Positions 34,867 through 45,175 of a stretch of 64,000 nucleotides of DNA are shown piece after piece. The DNA is taken from NCBI GenBank assembly GCA_019915015.1, contig JAHBBC010000036.1, positions 1 to 64,000 on the forward strand, written 5' to 3'. The DNA is from Auriscalpium vulgare (lineage: Eukaryota > Basidiomycota > Agaricomycetes > Russulales > Auriscalpiaceae). The notes below the pieces were generated by a model. That model had not been told where the DNA came from. It did not search any database and worked only from the letters and a program-made list of their open reading frames with translations. Made by a program: the position numbers and the translations under genes. The first letter of the stretch is position 1. Every line of letters begins with the position of its first letter.

Positions 34867-34929
34867 CAGAGACTAGATGAGGAGGAGTGAGGGCACGTGG
34901 TGGCTTTCCCAGTCGCGCGACCGTCACCC

Positions 34930-35653
34930 ACCTCCTGCCCTTCCCTTTCATGGCCGCCATCAAGTCAACGCTACGGAGGCCTTTTCTCTGGACATCAAAT
35001 ACCATCCTACATCATGACTACTGGCCGTTGTTGGACGATAACACCTAGCAAATGGATGCTGCAGCAAGTACTCTTTCCGAACATCAGCTGGTGTGCAGAG
35101 GTATTGGACTTAGGTGCGTGGCGCTCGCCATGTAGTTCTTTTCAATGGCTGACGTTGACTCTCGTTGCCTGCAGGCGATGGGCATTATAATCTGCCTCAC
35201 GCTATGCTTCGAAGATTGCAACGCCCATCTGGCTTCGACTACGCTCGTGTCGGACGGACTTTCTTCAACTCAAACTACGGAATGCTTTCTGATTTCCTTC
35301 AAAACTTGTTTTACTTGCTTGTCCTCTTATTCTGTGACTGCATAGTCACTGCGCTTGCGCCAACTCTTTGCAACCAATCCACCAGCCGTTGTGTCGCCTC
35401 TGCGGTGTCCGTGACCTTCATCAGCTAAGTGACCCGTATATGCCACCAGCCAAACATCGCGACCCATTGCCCTCATCCACGAGCACGAGGTCACCGAAGT
35501 CGGATATCTCGGCTGCGAGGTCGGTGAGCCTCAGAATGAGAATCTCATCGGAGCGTGCGCTGACGCGGTGACTGACAGCGGCGGCGCAGTCGTCGACGTG
35601 CTACCATTCCGTCGGGGTGCTCAGTGTTTTGTTACGAAAGGCTCTTTGATTTA
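34930..35653 (+). pseudogene. F3 family, right-arm copy (degenerate)
   Basis: Recognisable pieces in order: NATEAFSLDIK (about 34965), HDYWPLLDD, PSKWMLQQVLFPN, AEVLDL before a GTGCGT donor at about 35112. After an intron ending CTGCAG (about 35174) come HAMLRRLQRP and DYARVGRTFFNSNY. The last exon has HEVTEVGYLGCEVGE, NENLIGACADAV and FRRGAQCFVTK before a TAG near 35653. The first exon needs at least two frame changes (a TGA follows IKYHPTS and another shift lies near DDNT), and the ATG is out of phase with the conserved frame. It is more decayed than the left-arm copy. Confidence 0.45.
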
Positions 35654-35918
35654 GTGAGTGGTCTGAAAATATAAGGTCTTTGGATAGGTTTGCTCATCGG
35701 TACACGCGTAGGAAGTGAAAGAGATACACGTGGAGATATAGAATGAGGCGAAGTTATCGCTTATCAAGGCTCTGCTTTCTCCGATTCAGTATCAGCGTTG
35801 CCGAGCCTCGTCTCCGTCAGTGGGGCTGTTGGCGTTGGGAGTCTTATCATTTCTTCTGGTCGAATCGGACGCACTATGTGCATTTGTATGTGAGTGCATC
35901 GCCTGTGCGCAATTGCTA

Positions 35919-37115
35919 TCAGGCCATACGATTGCTGCGCTTATTCGGGGGCTCCGATTCGGACACTTCGGCGCCATCTTCACGCTTGCGTTTGTTGCGA
36001 GACGACCCAGCCGGCTCAGCGTGAGTTGCGTCTGCAGCTAGGTTCAGGTCCTGCCGTGTACAATCCGGATGGCAATCACGCACCCGAAATAGGATCGCGG
36101 CCACATTCCTCCTTCCCGAGGCGTTCGCGCTTGTCGCTAGTCCGCCTGCGTTGTTCTGACTCGCGTCTGATCCTGTCAAACTGTTGTCAGTCAGCAGCTT
36201 GGCAGACAATTCCCCCATACTTACTTGTTAATGGCGTTTAGGTACTCCGTCAATAGCGCGGCGTCGGAAAACTCGGAGGCGGCTGACACTTCAGTAGAGA
36301 ATGTTGCGATTGGTATGCGCCAATCGTCAGGGTCGTCTTCTCCCATGAGACTTTTGCCCATGATATCCATGACATCTCCGAAGTGATTGATGGTGTTTGG
36401 TTCAGGCTCTGAGTCCGTTGGCTCTGGGTCACTGTCCTGACCGTCTGTTCCGGGATTCACGCGTTCGGAAGACTCGACCTGTGGCTGCGTCATCGGCGAG
36501 CTACCTGGCGATTGAGCCCCAGGGTGCTGATTTGCGATCCTGTGAGCTTCCATAACTTGCTCCTCCCGTTCCTCGTCGGCTTCGCTGTATAGCATTATCT
36601 TCCACCGCTGCGCATGTGAAAGTATCGATGATTTCCTGTAGTCGCCTGCCTGCGACTCGAGTCGGAGCAGCACGGCCAGATACGTGTAATGGTAGAGGTC
36701 GTCCCACGGCAGGGGTGGAGAGGGTGAAATGCCTGGTCGACCTGCGGGATGCGGGGACTGGCCGACAGGTACGCACATGGTCTCGTCAATACCCCTAGAC
36801 GGGTCAGCTTGAGGAAGCCCATGACTGATGAAACGACAGGCGCATTTGTGGTACGGGCGCATCGGATCTGGCAAGTCCAATGTCTGCGTGATTGATCAGT
36901 TATGCGACGTTCTTGAGGGTTACGTATCCCAGGAATGTCCTTTTGGATAGCGATGCTGCTTGCTCGAATGCAAGGGGGTCGCGCAGTCGTGCCACGGTCA
37001 CAGCGGGGTCGATACAGGCTCCGACAGCAGGTGTTAGAGGCTTCTGGAGGACAGGTTTCCGCGAGATAACCGCCTCTCTTGCGCGCTCCAGGACTTGCTC
37101 AAGGTGAGTGTTCAT
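35919..37115 (-). CDS. F1 family protein F1-7 (intact, 352 aa)
   Basis: Unrecognised protein, paralogue of F1-4 in the inverted arm. Minus exons are 37115-36924, 36883-36225, 36172-36084 and 36037-35919 (1,059 nt, in frame).  Exons 2 and 3 have exactly the same lengths as in F1-4 (659 and 89), as does intron 3 (46 nt). Contents: LQKPLTPAVGA, LRDPLAFEQAASL; LDLPDPMRPYHKCACRF; GIDETMCVPVGQSPHP; LPWDDLYHY; DPDDWRIPIATFSTEVSAAS; NK joined to IRRESEQRRR; basic tail with NKRKREDG and PPNKRS. Exon 1 lacks part of the AYILVTIN segment (12-nt in-frame deletion relative to F1-4). The first intron is only 40 nt and uses a different donor (TAC|GTAACC) because the usual CAT|GTGCG end is missing. Confidence 0.75.
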
Positions 37116-37168
37116 GTTGGATTTGGTTGCAGTTGTCGCTCACATCGCACATCGCAGAGAGCTTAAGT

Positions 37169-37207
37169 CTTATATATGTCGGCAAATCAACGCCACATAC
37201 AGCATCC
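37169..37207 (-). promoter_or_regulatory. Shared F1 promoter block with TATA box (F1-7)
   Basis: On the minus strand GCTGTATGTGGCGTTGATTT, then GCCGAC and ATATATAAG end about 53 nt before the ATG at 37115. Same order as in F1-1, F1-3 and F1-4. Confidence 0.55.
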
Positions 37208-37468
37208 TTTCACGGCACGTTGTTACGTCCTTGTATTAAATTCTCTCGGTCCGACTCGTTGCAGACGGATGCCACGAAGGCGCCACAGAACGACTAGCTT
37301 GGAGTCCATCTCCAGCACTAGCACACGTGGCACCTGAAGTCCGCCTCACCCATCACTCATGGAGTCCTATCCTATCCTTCGAACTTAACGCGTAATATTA
37401 TATGTTGTCTACTATCTGCGCATATCACTGTTATGCTGCGGTGTCTGTTTTGTACGCGCCAATGGCCA

Positions 37469-37852
37469 TCAGGACTCTGGGAGATCTCGTCTTCGTTTCT
37501 CACAGGCTGCAGTCGCTCGGCTTCTTGATATCCGGTTTCCTGGCATAACGTCTGCCATGTCTTGGCTGCATGGCACTGCCTCGTTGCTTCCGTCTTTCCG
37601 ACCTTGTTCTAACGAATGTCTGGACGACGTTTCCAGCAACTGGGCAATCGTGCCTCGCTTTTTGCGCCAGTCTCGTGTTCCTCGCTTGGAAGATTCTCCG
37701 GTCGACCTTGTGAACCATTGTCCCGTATCTGGGATCAACACCGGAGTATGGGTTCGTCCATATGCAACAAATAAGTGCGGCCTGTTTGACGCGATGGAGG
37801 CAGCCCTTGTGCCAAAGGCAGTGTTGGTGACAGTTCCGCCTCCTTGACTCAT
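37469..37852 (-). CDS. Possible small protein, 127 aa, unrecognised
   Basis: An uninterrupted ATG-initiated frame: MSQGGGTVTNTAFG at the start, then HLFVAYGRTHTPVLIPDTGQ and a basic C-terminal half. No motif, no paralogue in the window and no intron support. It could be a chance open frame; the overlapping minus and plus frames in the same place weaken the case. Confidence 0.2.
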   Translation of the reverse strand: MSQGGGTVTNTAFGTRAASIASNRPHLFVAYGRTHTPVLIPDTGQWFTRSTGESSKRGTRDWRKKRGTIAQLLETSSRHSLEQGRKDGSNEAVPCSQDMADVMPGNRISRSRATAACEKRRRDLPES

Positions 37853-38117
37853 GTCTTCACTCTAAGCTCGCACGTTGTGCTGCTGCTTCGGGTCGGAGAT
37901 TTCGCAGATATGCAATAGCTTGCCCAAGACGGAGGAAGCCAAATAATATTCAAAATAGAAGTATGTAATGCATAGTGCAAGCGTTATCGCGAAGAGATGT
38001 ATCCTACCGACGAACATGGGTGGCAGTTGTCGTGGCTTGTTCGCTCTGAGGCAACGGGATTGAATCGACCCTCACATGAATGCTTTACGTCTTTGCGAGC
38101 GATGGTGGATCGAGCTT

Positions 38118-39119
38118 TCATCCATCAAATGACCAACAGCTTGAAGTATACTCTGAATTGGAGCTGGCATCGTCTTCTTCCTTGATTGACTTGACCCTGG
38201 ACGGTCGCCCCTTGGCTTGCTCAACTTCGGCATGATGCCGACGGCGTCGCTCGAAGTCCATGCGGATACTATGGCGTGTTGAGTAGCAGTGCGCGGGAGG
38301 AGAAAAAGGAACGCACCTGACATTTGATATGCTAGTGTCGTAGTCAAGGATAGGTATGAAGCATTCCAGATCTTCGCTTCCAGTGCGTTCTGGGTCTTCG
38401 CTTCCAGACTCATCCTCCAAGGGTGTTGACTTTTCACCGGTAAGACGGTTTTGCTCCTGCTGCGCATGCTGGAGTCAGTGAGTCACCGTAATATTTTGAA
38501 TGGACACGTACTGGGTCACGTTGCTCCTTGAAATCGCGTTCCATGTCGTCGCTACGTAGGCCGTCATTATTGAAAGCTATTTCCATGAGGTCGACGTCTG
38601 AGAGTGACAAGAGCGGGCAGGCGAGTAGTTGCCGGGTCGGGATGGGAGGCGAACGGTCTCGATGATTGTTGTGTGATGGTAAAGGTGTTCCCATGGCAGA
38701 GATGGGGACGGAGAGACAGAGGGCCGGCCCTTAGGATGCGTAGCAGGCGCTACCGCCACGCACATGTCTTCATCTAGACCCTCGGAGGGAGCCGGTAGAG
38801 GAAGCCCTGTACTGAGCAGAGATATACAACATTCCTCGTACTTGACTCCGGGAAGAGCAAAGTCCATGCTCTGTGTCGCCGTTGAATAGGCTGCATGTCA
38901 TTGACGATAGCCACTTACTTCGATCATAAGCCCGATGTACTGTCGGGACTGAAGGGCACGAGCCTCGGCAGTCGCCACTGGATCACGCAGAGTCTCCAAG
39001 GTCGCGACTGCATCCAAAGTGAAGACAGCATAGGCTCCCAAGGCCGGCGTGTAGATGCCATCAAGGTATCTGTCGAGTAGAACTGACCGTTCGGGTATGA
39101 GGTCCAGAAGATCATTCAT
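38118..39119 (-). pseudogene. F1 family member F1-8 (one frameshift)
   Basis: Minus exons 39119-38919, 38870-38512, 38468-38317 and 38268-38118. ATG at 39119; ALGAYAVFTLDAVATLETLR, QYIGLMIE; then VKYEECCISLLSTGLP, LDEDMCVAVAPATHP, LPWEHLYHHT. The frame breaks near 38635-38690, after LPSRPGNYS: exon 2 is 359 nt, one short of the multiple of three that its closest relative F1-9 predicts. It then resumes as LSLSDVDLMEIAFNNDGLRS. Exon 3 carries an acidic stretch and ECFIPILDYDTSIS. The exon 3/4 junction gives SIRMDFERRRRHHAEVE, the family helix, and the tail has KGRPSRVKS. With one base the product would be 287 aa. Frameshift versus sequencing error cannot be separated here. Confidence 0.65.
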
Positions 39120-40194
39120 CGTTAACGGATAGAGGACTCAGCTGTCGAGGGAAGGGAAAGTTGTTTAAGTTGCCGCCAGACAACGCTGGGAGTTTTATGT
39201 ATCGCGGACAAAGGCGAGGCGGAGGTTGAATTGTGGGCCGGTCCACGCTGAAATTCGACAAACAAAAGGGAGCGAAGGAGTCACCGGGTGACTGCTTCAC
39301 GGAGAGTCGGGGTCGTGGTCAGGAGGCCTTAACACAGATAAAACAAGACGTGGATCACCTCGGGCACCGTCGTTGCACTGTAACAAGGGAGGCCTTATAT
39401 GAGTGTGCCGCGTAAGTAGTGGACGCCACGCATCTAGTGGTAGCTTCTGTTTCTCACTCGGCCCTCTATTGGCACCCGACTCAGGATGCTGGTAGTTGAC
39501 CATCGCAGGCCTAGCCTGTAACGCCACGGGATGCATCGTGCGGTGGTCCTTGATCTTGATGTCGAACGGCGCCTTCATGTTGATCCCTCCGCAAACGACA
39601 GGAAATCTCGACTGCGCCGCCAATCAGTGACTAGTGACTTATCAGAGCCTAGAGGTCGCACCTCATTTTCCTTTCCGGACGGACAGTCGCAGCTATCCGA
39701 CCAGCTAGCCAGGCGACCTGCATGAACGTCCACGTCGCGCTTCAAGATAATAATTTATCGTGTTGGCGCGGCTTGCTGTGGTGAACGCCGTTGGCGCAGG
39801 ATTGACGTGAAGGCGTGCACCGGTTGCGGGAACGATGAGGCGGGGTACAAGGTCGAGACGGCTGTGGGCGACGTGGAAATTTTGCCATACTGTGCTGTGT
39901 AGGCGTGACACTGGAAAGCAAGCACGCCGAGCCTATTCTGATTCACGACGGGTTCGAGGGTGCAGGCCGGCAGGAGGAGACAGGCGAGTCAGCAACAAAA
40001 TAATGTATTATTTGCCAGCGCTTATGTACTTACGTGCTTACATAGCATCGCCTCGGACGGCGGGGCCAATATTAATCTCAATATTCTTAGGGCTCCTCGT
40101 ACCACCGCTCGGCGCCATCATGTGCATCTTCGTCGACCGAACATGCACGACGCTTCAGGTAAGTACGCGCCTCATCACTTAGGGCCTTACTAGC
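39120..40194. other. No supported gene; intergenic
   Basis: Only short overlapping frames on both strands. Nothing recognisable. Confidence 0.4.
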
Positions 40195-40775
40195 TATCTC
40201 CCACCCACGGTGCCTTGGCTGCGCAGCGAGGACGGATGCAGGGGTCGCGACAAGAACACGCGCAGCCAGGCACACGCAGCAAGACGACACGCAGCAAAGA
40301 CACCGTGAGCTCACAGCGAGGGCAACACGCATTGCGCAGCAGCAGCGCATGGACTGCAGCCAGGACGCTGCGCATGCAGCAGGCGATGCGACGCAGGCGA
40401 GGAGCAGGGGCGCACGACGACGGCGACGTGCGGCAAGGGCGACAATTCGCAGCGCGAGGCGCGCAGCGAGGGCGACGATGGTGCGGGTGACACTCACGAG
40501 TGCGGGCGACGAGCAGGGGCACGCGGTGCGGGCAGCAGGGGCGCGCAGCGAGGGCGATGCAGGCGGCGATGACAAGGACACGCTGGACGAGACAGCGGCG
40601 CAACTCTGTTGCCTCCCGACGGCGCACAGACGGATCCGCTCCTGGCGGTCTCCTCGCTGCGCACGGCTCCAGCTGCTCCAGCATCGCTGGCGCGCTGAGT
40701 CCGCGCGGTACGGGCATCCGATGACGGTGCACATACGAGCCCGCCCGGTCTGGCACGCTACTGAAGTCCCTCTGA
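40195..40775 (-). mobile_element. Fragment of the GC-rich TIR element
   Basis: The right part (about 40610-40775) matches the right terminal repeat of the element at 9751-11437: CTCCAGCTGCTCCAGCAT, CGCGCGGTACGGGC, GTGCACATACGAGCCCG and GGTCTGGCACGC, then CTACTGAAGTCCCTC. Preceding DNA is the same degenerate GCGCAGCGAGGGCGACG-type repeat. No opposite terminal repeat is found, so the copy is truncated. It is more diverged than the others. Confidence 0.6.
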
Positions 40776-42660
40776 GAAGGTCGACGCTGTACCCGCTGCT
40801 CAGTTGGCGATCCTCCGCTGGTCATGGAACAGTGACGTCCAATGCGGGGGCGCGCAGACGACCGGGAAATGGAAGGACAGCGATGTTCATGTTGAGAAAT
40901 GGGCTCTCGGTGCGTTATGCTCGGAGTCATAAATCGCTTGCAATTGTTCAGTCTCTTTGCAGGCGGAGTTCTTCGACCGCAACTCCCTAGTAGCTCTCAA
41001 GAACGACGCACACCCTGAGTGTATGCTCTCACCTTTCTGTCCTTTCTGAAAGGTTTCCGATTGACCTTTGCTTATATGCCCAGAGAGAAACGCCGGCCTG
41101 TCTCTGATGTCTTATCGCATGTGCCAGTGACATCTCTTGCTACGTGTTCGTCCCATATGCTGCGCCTTTACCCTATAACACTTTCTCGCCGTACCACTCT
41201 TATGGCCGTCGTCCTGTCGCCCCTTCTCGCCATTTCTGTCGGCCGTCCACGACGCTCGTCAATACCGGCTGATTGGACTTTCGCGCGGCGATCGTCCTTC
41301 GCGTACGAGCGAATGGACTCTCTGCCAGCGTGCTCCAGGATTTGTCGAAGATCGCAGATCCCGAAGCTCATTGGATTTCGGTGAACAAGCGCCACATACA
41401 GCAGACATTCTGATTGCAATCATCATCGAGTCCCTGTTCATCTCGAGGCGCGACTTGTCGCAAGCGCTGCCTTGATACCAATCAACGTATGGTCTTAGTC
41501 TCTCTAGGATCTTATCGAACCAAGCAAACCACGCGTGCAACTCGCCCAGCCTACCCAACGCTGAACCAACCAACGTGTCCGTCAGACGTTCAGTGCATCT
41601 TCCTGCTATCGCCTTGTGGTTCCGTTGTATCTTTTGTTCGTACGTGGCCGTTCTTGTGCGACAACGCGCGTTGGTTGATCGTCGCCTCTTACACAGCATG
41701 TGGAAGCTCTGCAACAGCAAATACAAACACTGCACGGTGGTAGAGGCTCCGGTGCCGCGTGGTGCAGATATCAACGCCGGAGCGGTGACTTCATGCCATT
41801 CCTGAATGTGCCATTGTTCTGATGGCAAGATAGATAGATGCCTGTGTTCGGCGTCCGAGTATCCTCGCTTCGTCGTGCCTTGGTTAGACCCCTACCATTT
41901 GTGTCTCTATGTCGGTCCACTTATTGTTCGGGGGTGCAATCATGGTTTGGCATGCGTATCTCCGTGACGACAACGTATGCGTCTTGACTTTCACTGCGCA
42001 TGAGCTGTGATGTCGAGTGGTGCACCCTGTGCTTCGCGTTCTAGAGGTCCATATGCAGAACAATAGAGCGTCAAAAAACAACAACGTCGATAGCGCTGGC
42101 GAAGCCCGGTATCACAGCCCTTGCTTCCCAACGAGTTCGCTTGTGTCTAGCGTGTCAATGTCGCGTGCGTGCCGCAGCTTCACTATCGTTTTCTTTGATC
42201 AGACCGTGCAAGTGAATACAGCATTTCATCGTAGTAATACATAGGAAGCGGGCGATGACATCGGAAAGTTTCAGAGTCCAAAATACAAGACATAGGTTAC
42301 GTGCCATAGGTATGAGATCTAGGTCGTCTGTTCTGTTACATGTGTGCATGCGATTGGGCGGGAGAGTGCCCAGTGGCAGAGTCTTTGCTCAGCCCCGCGG
42401 ACCTCCAAATTCTGAGGGATTTGACATGTGTGGAGATGAGTCTCGCCTTCAAAGTAGCCACAAAACCTTGGAAGATTGCTAGCAAACACGGCGTGAGCGG
42501 TGCACGGAGATAGTCAGGAGAAGAGCATACATGAAGGCACGCGTTTGATTTTGATTCGTTCTTGTCCCGATACAGAGGCTTCGCGCGATGAGGTGTGAGT
42601 ATTGGCGCCAGTGAAGGGGCTGCCGACCGGCGCAGCTGTAAAATAGGCTGAATACCCCAC
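40776..42660. other. No supported gene; carries an orphan F1 promoter-like block
   Basis: The minus strand at about 41374-41404 reads CTGCTGTATGTGGCGCTTGT then TCACCGAAAT, resembling the block before F1-1 and F1-7 but without TATAAG and without an F1 gene behind it. A 189-codon minus frame (41259-41828) overlaps it and shows no motif. The remainder holds nothing I can support. Confidence 0.4.
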
Positions 42661-43706
42661 TCAAGCGTACAAGTCACAAAGGTACTCACACGATTGTGGA
42701 AGTTTGCCTCCAGCAACAGTTCCTTCCCGAATGTGCTCGGAGAAGACTGCGGCGTCATGTTGCTGGCGCCGCTGCTCCGACTCCATGCGGATACTAAGAT
42801 GCATATTGAGCCATATTGCGCTGGAAAGGTGTGTACTCAACATACCGCTTGAGCTCTGCAATATCCTCGCGGAGTTGCCTTGCGCTGCGAAAAGTGTCGA
42901 CACCGGACATGTTCGTGCTGTATTCGAGAACGGGCAATAAAGGATCGTCGTCGTCTTCTTTGTACTCAGGGCCACCCTCTGAATGTACCGCTATCTGACT
43001 GTGACTATCACCTGCTGTGAATGGTTCCCGCTAGCCATGACATTAGCGCAGCAATACATCATGTAGATCGTTTCACCCACTGAGTAGACCTGTGTATCGG
43101 AATTGTTGGCCTTGAATTCCCGTTCCATCGCATCGCTACGAAAACCGTCGTCGTTGAACGCCGTCGTCAAGATACGAACATCTAAAAGGGGAAGAAGATG
43201 GGATTTGCTGTAGTTTTCTTTCCGTGACGGGAGGCGAACAATTTCTAGGATTGTTGTGTGATGATAGAGGTTGTCCCAGGGCAGACGCGGAGATGGAGAG
43301 ATTGCGCTCCGACCCTTGCGATGAGTAGCTGGCGCCAGTGGGACACACATGTCCCCATCTAGACCTTCAGATGCAATGGGAAGAGGTGGCCCTTGGCTTA
43401 GCAGAGATATGTAGCACGTCTGGTAAGGCATAGCCCAGCCTATGTCCTATGTTGCCATGAGATGGACCTAGGCGAGCTCGGGAATAAATCACGCACCTGA
43501 ATGAGAGTGCCAACATATTGCTTCTTGGGAAGAGCGCTGGCCTGAGCAATGGCCACAGGATCATCCAGACCGTCCAAGGTGGCGGCCACGTCCAGCGTGA
43601 AGACGACATAGGCTCCCCTCGCTGGCGTGTAACATCCATCCAGATACCTCCTGGAAGGTGGTTGAGGTGGTTGAGCTCCACTAGCGGCAGCCTCTGACTG
43701 ACCCAT
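42661..43706 (-). CDS. F1 family protein F1-9 (intact, 293 aa)
   Basis: Unrecognised protein. Minus exons 43706-43497, 43446-43077, 43014-42846 and 42793-42661 total 882 nt in frame. ATG at 43706 (MGQSEAAASGAQPPQPPSRR); ARGAYVVFTLDVAATLDGLD, QYVGTLIQ; then MPYQTCYISLLSQGPP, LDGDMCVPLAPATHRKGR, LPWDNLYHHT; ILTTAFNDDGFRSDAMEREF; an acidic stretch (EYKEDDDDPLLPVLEYSTN) in place of the DRF block. The exon 3/4 junction gives RIRMESEQRRQQHDA, the family hallmark. The first Cys of the CxC pair is replaced (CYI), as in F1-8, with which it forms a subgroup. The exon 2 donor (43076) and acceptor (43015) were chosen to keep the acidic segment in frame and are the least certain part. Confidence 0.7.
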
Positions 43707-43754
43707 AATCACAATGAAAGTGTTCAAGTTTGGGAGGAAGATCAGACGGCCAGC

Positions 43755-43772
43755 ACAAGAGCTTATATCCCG
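43755..43772 (-). promoter_or_regulatory. TATA-like box upstream of F1-9
   Basis: GGGATATAAGCTC on the minus strand lies about 55 nt before the ATG at 43706. The longer shared block of the F1-1/3/4/7 group is not seen. Confidence 0.4.
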
Positions 43773-44016
43773 GGAAAACGAGGCGGCCCGGGAGACACCG
43801 GGGGGATAAAAGTCGCGTTGTCAAGCCGCGTCACGTCGCTCGCTGTCTCTTGTCATCCTATCCTTATTGTCAAAAAAGACTTCTATGCAGGGAACGTCTG
43901 ATAAACGGCACTGTGAAGATTGCTCTCTGAGTCTCAACGCGGTCACTGCTCAGTCATTGCTCGGTTCCGGACCTCCCGTTCCCTCAGCAACTCCGAGTCG
44001 CCTTTGTCTCTTGTCG

Positions 44017-45175
44017 AGGGACTTCAGTTGCGTGCCAGACCAGGCGGGGCTCGTATGTGCACCCCGCCCGGTCCTGGCGGGATCCCGCCCGCACCGCGCG
44101 GGCTCAGCGCGCCCAGCAATGCTGGAGCAGCTGGAGCCCACGCGCATAGAGGGACTCCGCCAGGACCGAGCGGATGCCGCCCGGTCTGCGCGCCGCTCCA
44201 GTGCCATGGCCGCCGCCGCCAGTACCCGGCGCGGCCTGTGCGCGCCCCCCGTCCCCGCCGGCACCATGCGCCCATTGTCGCCGTTGTCATTCCCTCCTCA
44301 TCGCGCACGTCGTCGCCCTCGCCGCTTGACCCTTGCCGCCATCTGCCCCTACTCCTCGTCTGCGCCCACGCTGCCCTTGCTGCGCGCCACCCCTCGTCAA
44401 CGCTCCAGCCGTACGCACCTTGCATTCGCAGCGTCCTGACCAAGCGCCCACGTCCTTGCTGCGAGCCCATGCGCGTCGTCGTCGCTGCCCGCCCATGTGC
44501 GATGCCGCCGTCGTGCGCTGCTCGTCGTCCTCTTCGTGAGCCGCTCGTCGTGATCTCCATTGTGCGCTCGTCGCGGTCCTCGTCGGCCATCCTCCCCACC
44601 ACCCTCACCCTCGCTGCGCGCCCGTACACATCACCGCCTTCGCTGTGCGCCCGTGTTCGTCGTCCTTGATGCCCGCCCACGCGCGTTGCCCCTTGGCGGT
44701 AGTCTTTGTCATCCCCTTGTTGTCTTGTAGTTGCGCAGCTGACTGGGGTGTTGATGAGCTGATGGTGATGGTGGGAGAGTGCGGGGAAGGTGTCGCGGTT
44801 GGGCAGGTGGTAAGTAGCAGGGAGGAAGAGGACTTGGCCGCGTTGATTCTTGAACTCACGCGATCACGTGTACTTGTTGACTGCAGGTCGTGGGAATTGA
44901 ACTCGGGCTTCGACTACTAGTAGCCCGGGTCACTTGCCTTCGTCGCTTCCACGCCCGCACGCGAGGCCATATTCCAGCCTCGACAGCCCCGACAACCGCA
45001 AAACCCGCTTGCGCAGTCTTGTATGGTGCTAAACCAGGTGCCTCCTGGCTGTGCAGCGAGGACGACACGCATGGGCTCACGGCGAGGACGACGAGGATGA
45101 CGCGCAGGAGCGCACAGCGAAGCCGACGAAGATGACGAGCGCGACACGCACGGCGCTGATGGACACAACCAGGTA
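44017..45175 (+). mobile_element. GC-rich TIR element, inverted interior, right end missing
   Basis: Starts AGGGACTTCAGTTGCGTGCC and follows the terminal repeat of 9751-11437 closely to about 44215. The GC-rich minisatellite interior follows, then about 44740-45060 matches 10490-10860 in inverted orientation (for example CTTGTATGGTGC, GCTTGCGCAGTCTTG and CCTCCTGGCTG). The expected right terminal repeat is absent, so the copy is truncated or rearranged. Open frames here occur in several registers and are not called. Confidence 0.6.

Larger units (their letters stand above)
34890..37205 (-). repeat. Inverted duplication, right arm (F1-7 plus F3)
   Basis: Inverted counterpart of 16680-18960 (see there). 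The arms are about 2.3 kb and lie about 16 kb apart, bracketing F1-5, F1-6 and the conserved RING, condensin and Zn2Cys6 genes. Confidence 0.7.

Noticed and set aside
35919..36218. 99-codon minus-strand ORF as a separate gene
   Set aside because: It is the out-of-frame reading of exon 3 of F1-7 joined to the true exon 4. The family splice site (EK|IR) favours the spliced model.
41259..41828. 189-codon minus-strand ORF
   Set aside because: No motif or paralogue, and it runs through an orphan F1 promoter-like block.
44880..44960. tRNA-like GAGTTCAATTCCCACGAC on the minus strand
   Set aside because: Only the T-loop-like part fits. No acceptor partner is found, and the sequence belongs to the TIR-element interior.
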